A stretch of 6,684 nt of DNA from Bacteroidota bacterium (GTDB taxonomy: Bacteria; Bacteroidota; Bacteroidia; Chitinophagales; UBA8649): the NCBI GenBank assembly GCA_003447535.1, contig DLYY01000041.1:1-6684 (forward strand), in the 5' to 3' direction. This document shows, piece after piece, positions 6,225-6,684 of this stretch (position 1 is the stretch's first letter; every line of letters begins with the position of its first letter). The position numbers were made by a program, and so were the translations under genes. The notes beneath the pieces are model-generated. The model did no database searches. It saw only the letters and a list, made by a program, of their open reading frames with translations, and was not told where the DNA came from.

Positions 6225-6684
6225 ATGAATGCAGTGTTTCAACAAGCAGAAGCTCTTCATGAGAAGATAAAAACTGAAGTCATCCAAGATGCTGAGGCTT
6301 TCCGAATCCAATACTTAGGAAGTAAAGGGGAAATCAAAGCCATGTTTTCAGCTATGAAAGACATACAGCCTCAAGATCGAAAAGCGTTTGGGCAGCTAAT
6401 GAATGCTCTGAAAGTTACTGCAGAAGCTCGGCTAAAAGAGGCACAAGGTGAACAACAATCCAGCGGGGAAGGAGTGCAAAAAAGAGATTACACTACACCA
6501 GGTATCACCCATAAATTTGGAACACGCCACCCTATCGAACAAACCAAAGATCGAATGATTGAAATCTTTGCGAAACTCGGTTTTTCAATTGCTGAAGGAC
6601 CGGAAATCGAAGACGACTGGCACAACTTCACAGCATTAAACCTACCGCAAGATCATCCGGCAAGAGATATGCAGGATACCTTCT
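6225..6684 (+). CDS. pheS: Phenylalanyl-tRNA synthetase alpha subunit, N-terminal part (cut by window end)
   Basis: Catalytic alpha subunit of the alpha2-beta2 PheRS, which charges tRNA-Phe in the cytoplasm; the beta subunit (pheT) is not in the window. 153 codons are present, roughly the first 45% of a typical protein of 330-345 residues. Residues 1-85 form the helical N-terminal tRNA-binding coiled-coil, containing the family's YLGSKGEIKAMF. A short linker leads to RDYTTPG and then the start of the class II core: TRHPIEQTKDRMIEIFAKLGF followed by EGPEIEDDWHNF and HPARDMQDTF. These are the motif 1 region and the hallmark HPARDMQDTF of PheS. Motifs 2 and 3 lie beyond the edge. ATG at 6225 is the first start after the xth stop and gives a normal N-terminal length. 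No Shine-Dalgarno is visible. The reading frame is intact to the last base. Confidence 0.96.
   Translation, partial: MNAVFQQAEALHEKIKTEVIQDAEAFRIQYLGSKGEIKAMFSAMKDIQPQDRKAFGQLMNALKVTAEARLKEAQGEQQSSGEGVQKRDYTTPGITHKFGTRHPIEQTKDRMIEIFAKLGFSIAEGPEIEDDWHNFTALNLPQDHPARDMQDTF

Overview
The window looks like chromosomal DNA from a free-living member of the Bacteroidota, most likely a Saprospiria-type lineage. Three things point there. A very large secreted protein ends in a type IX secretion (T9SS) type A sorting domain, a system confined to this phylum. The lysyl-tRNA synthetase carries the extra C-terminal domain I associate with Bacteroidota enzymes. None of the four gene starts has a recognisable Shine-Dalgarno sequence. 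The placement is from protein character only; no rRNA or marker search was possible.

Layout, left to right. Bases 1-93 are a short leader upstream of lysS with no gene that can be called. lysS (94-1833, +) is complete and encodes lysyl-tRNA synthetase. Five bases after its stop lies the stop codon of a convergent gene (1839-5309, -), about 1156 codons long. That gene encodes a secreted protein with an Asp-box (BNR/sortilin-like) beta-propeller region, a PKD-like domain, a MAM/jelly-roll-like domain and a T9SS sorting tail. An 88-base divergent intergenic region (5310-5397) follows and holds three copies of the short element TTACATT, two of them forming a perfect inverted repeat. xth (5398-6183, +) encodes an exonuclease III family AP endonuclease. 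pheS (6225-6684, +) encodes the phenylalanyl-tRNA synthetase alpha subunit and is cut by the window end.

The two synthetases and the DNA-repair nuclease are housekeeping genes with no direct functional link to the secreted protein, which sits on the opposite strand between them. xth and pheS are 41 bases apart with no visible terminator and could be co-transcribed. I see no mobile element, CRISPR array, RNA gene or prophage. I did not find a convincing new multi-gene system. The points most worth following are the orphan multi-domain secreted protein and the repeated TTACATT element in the divergent promoter region.
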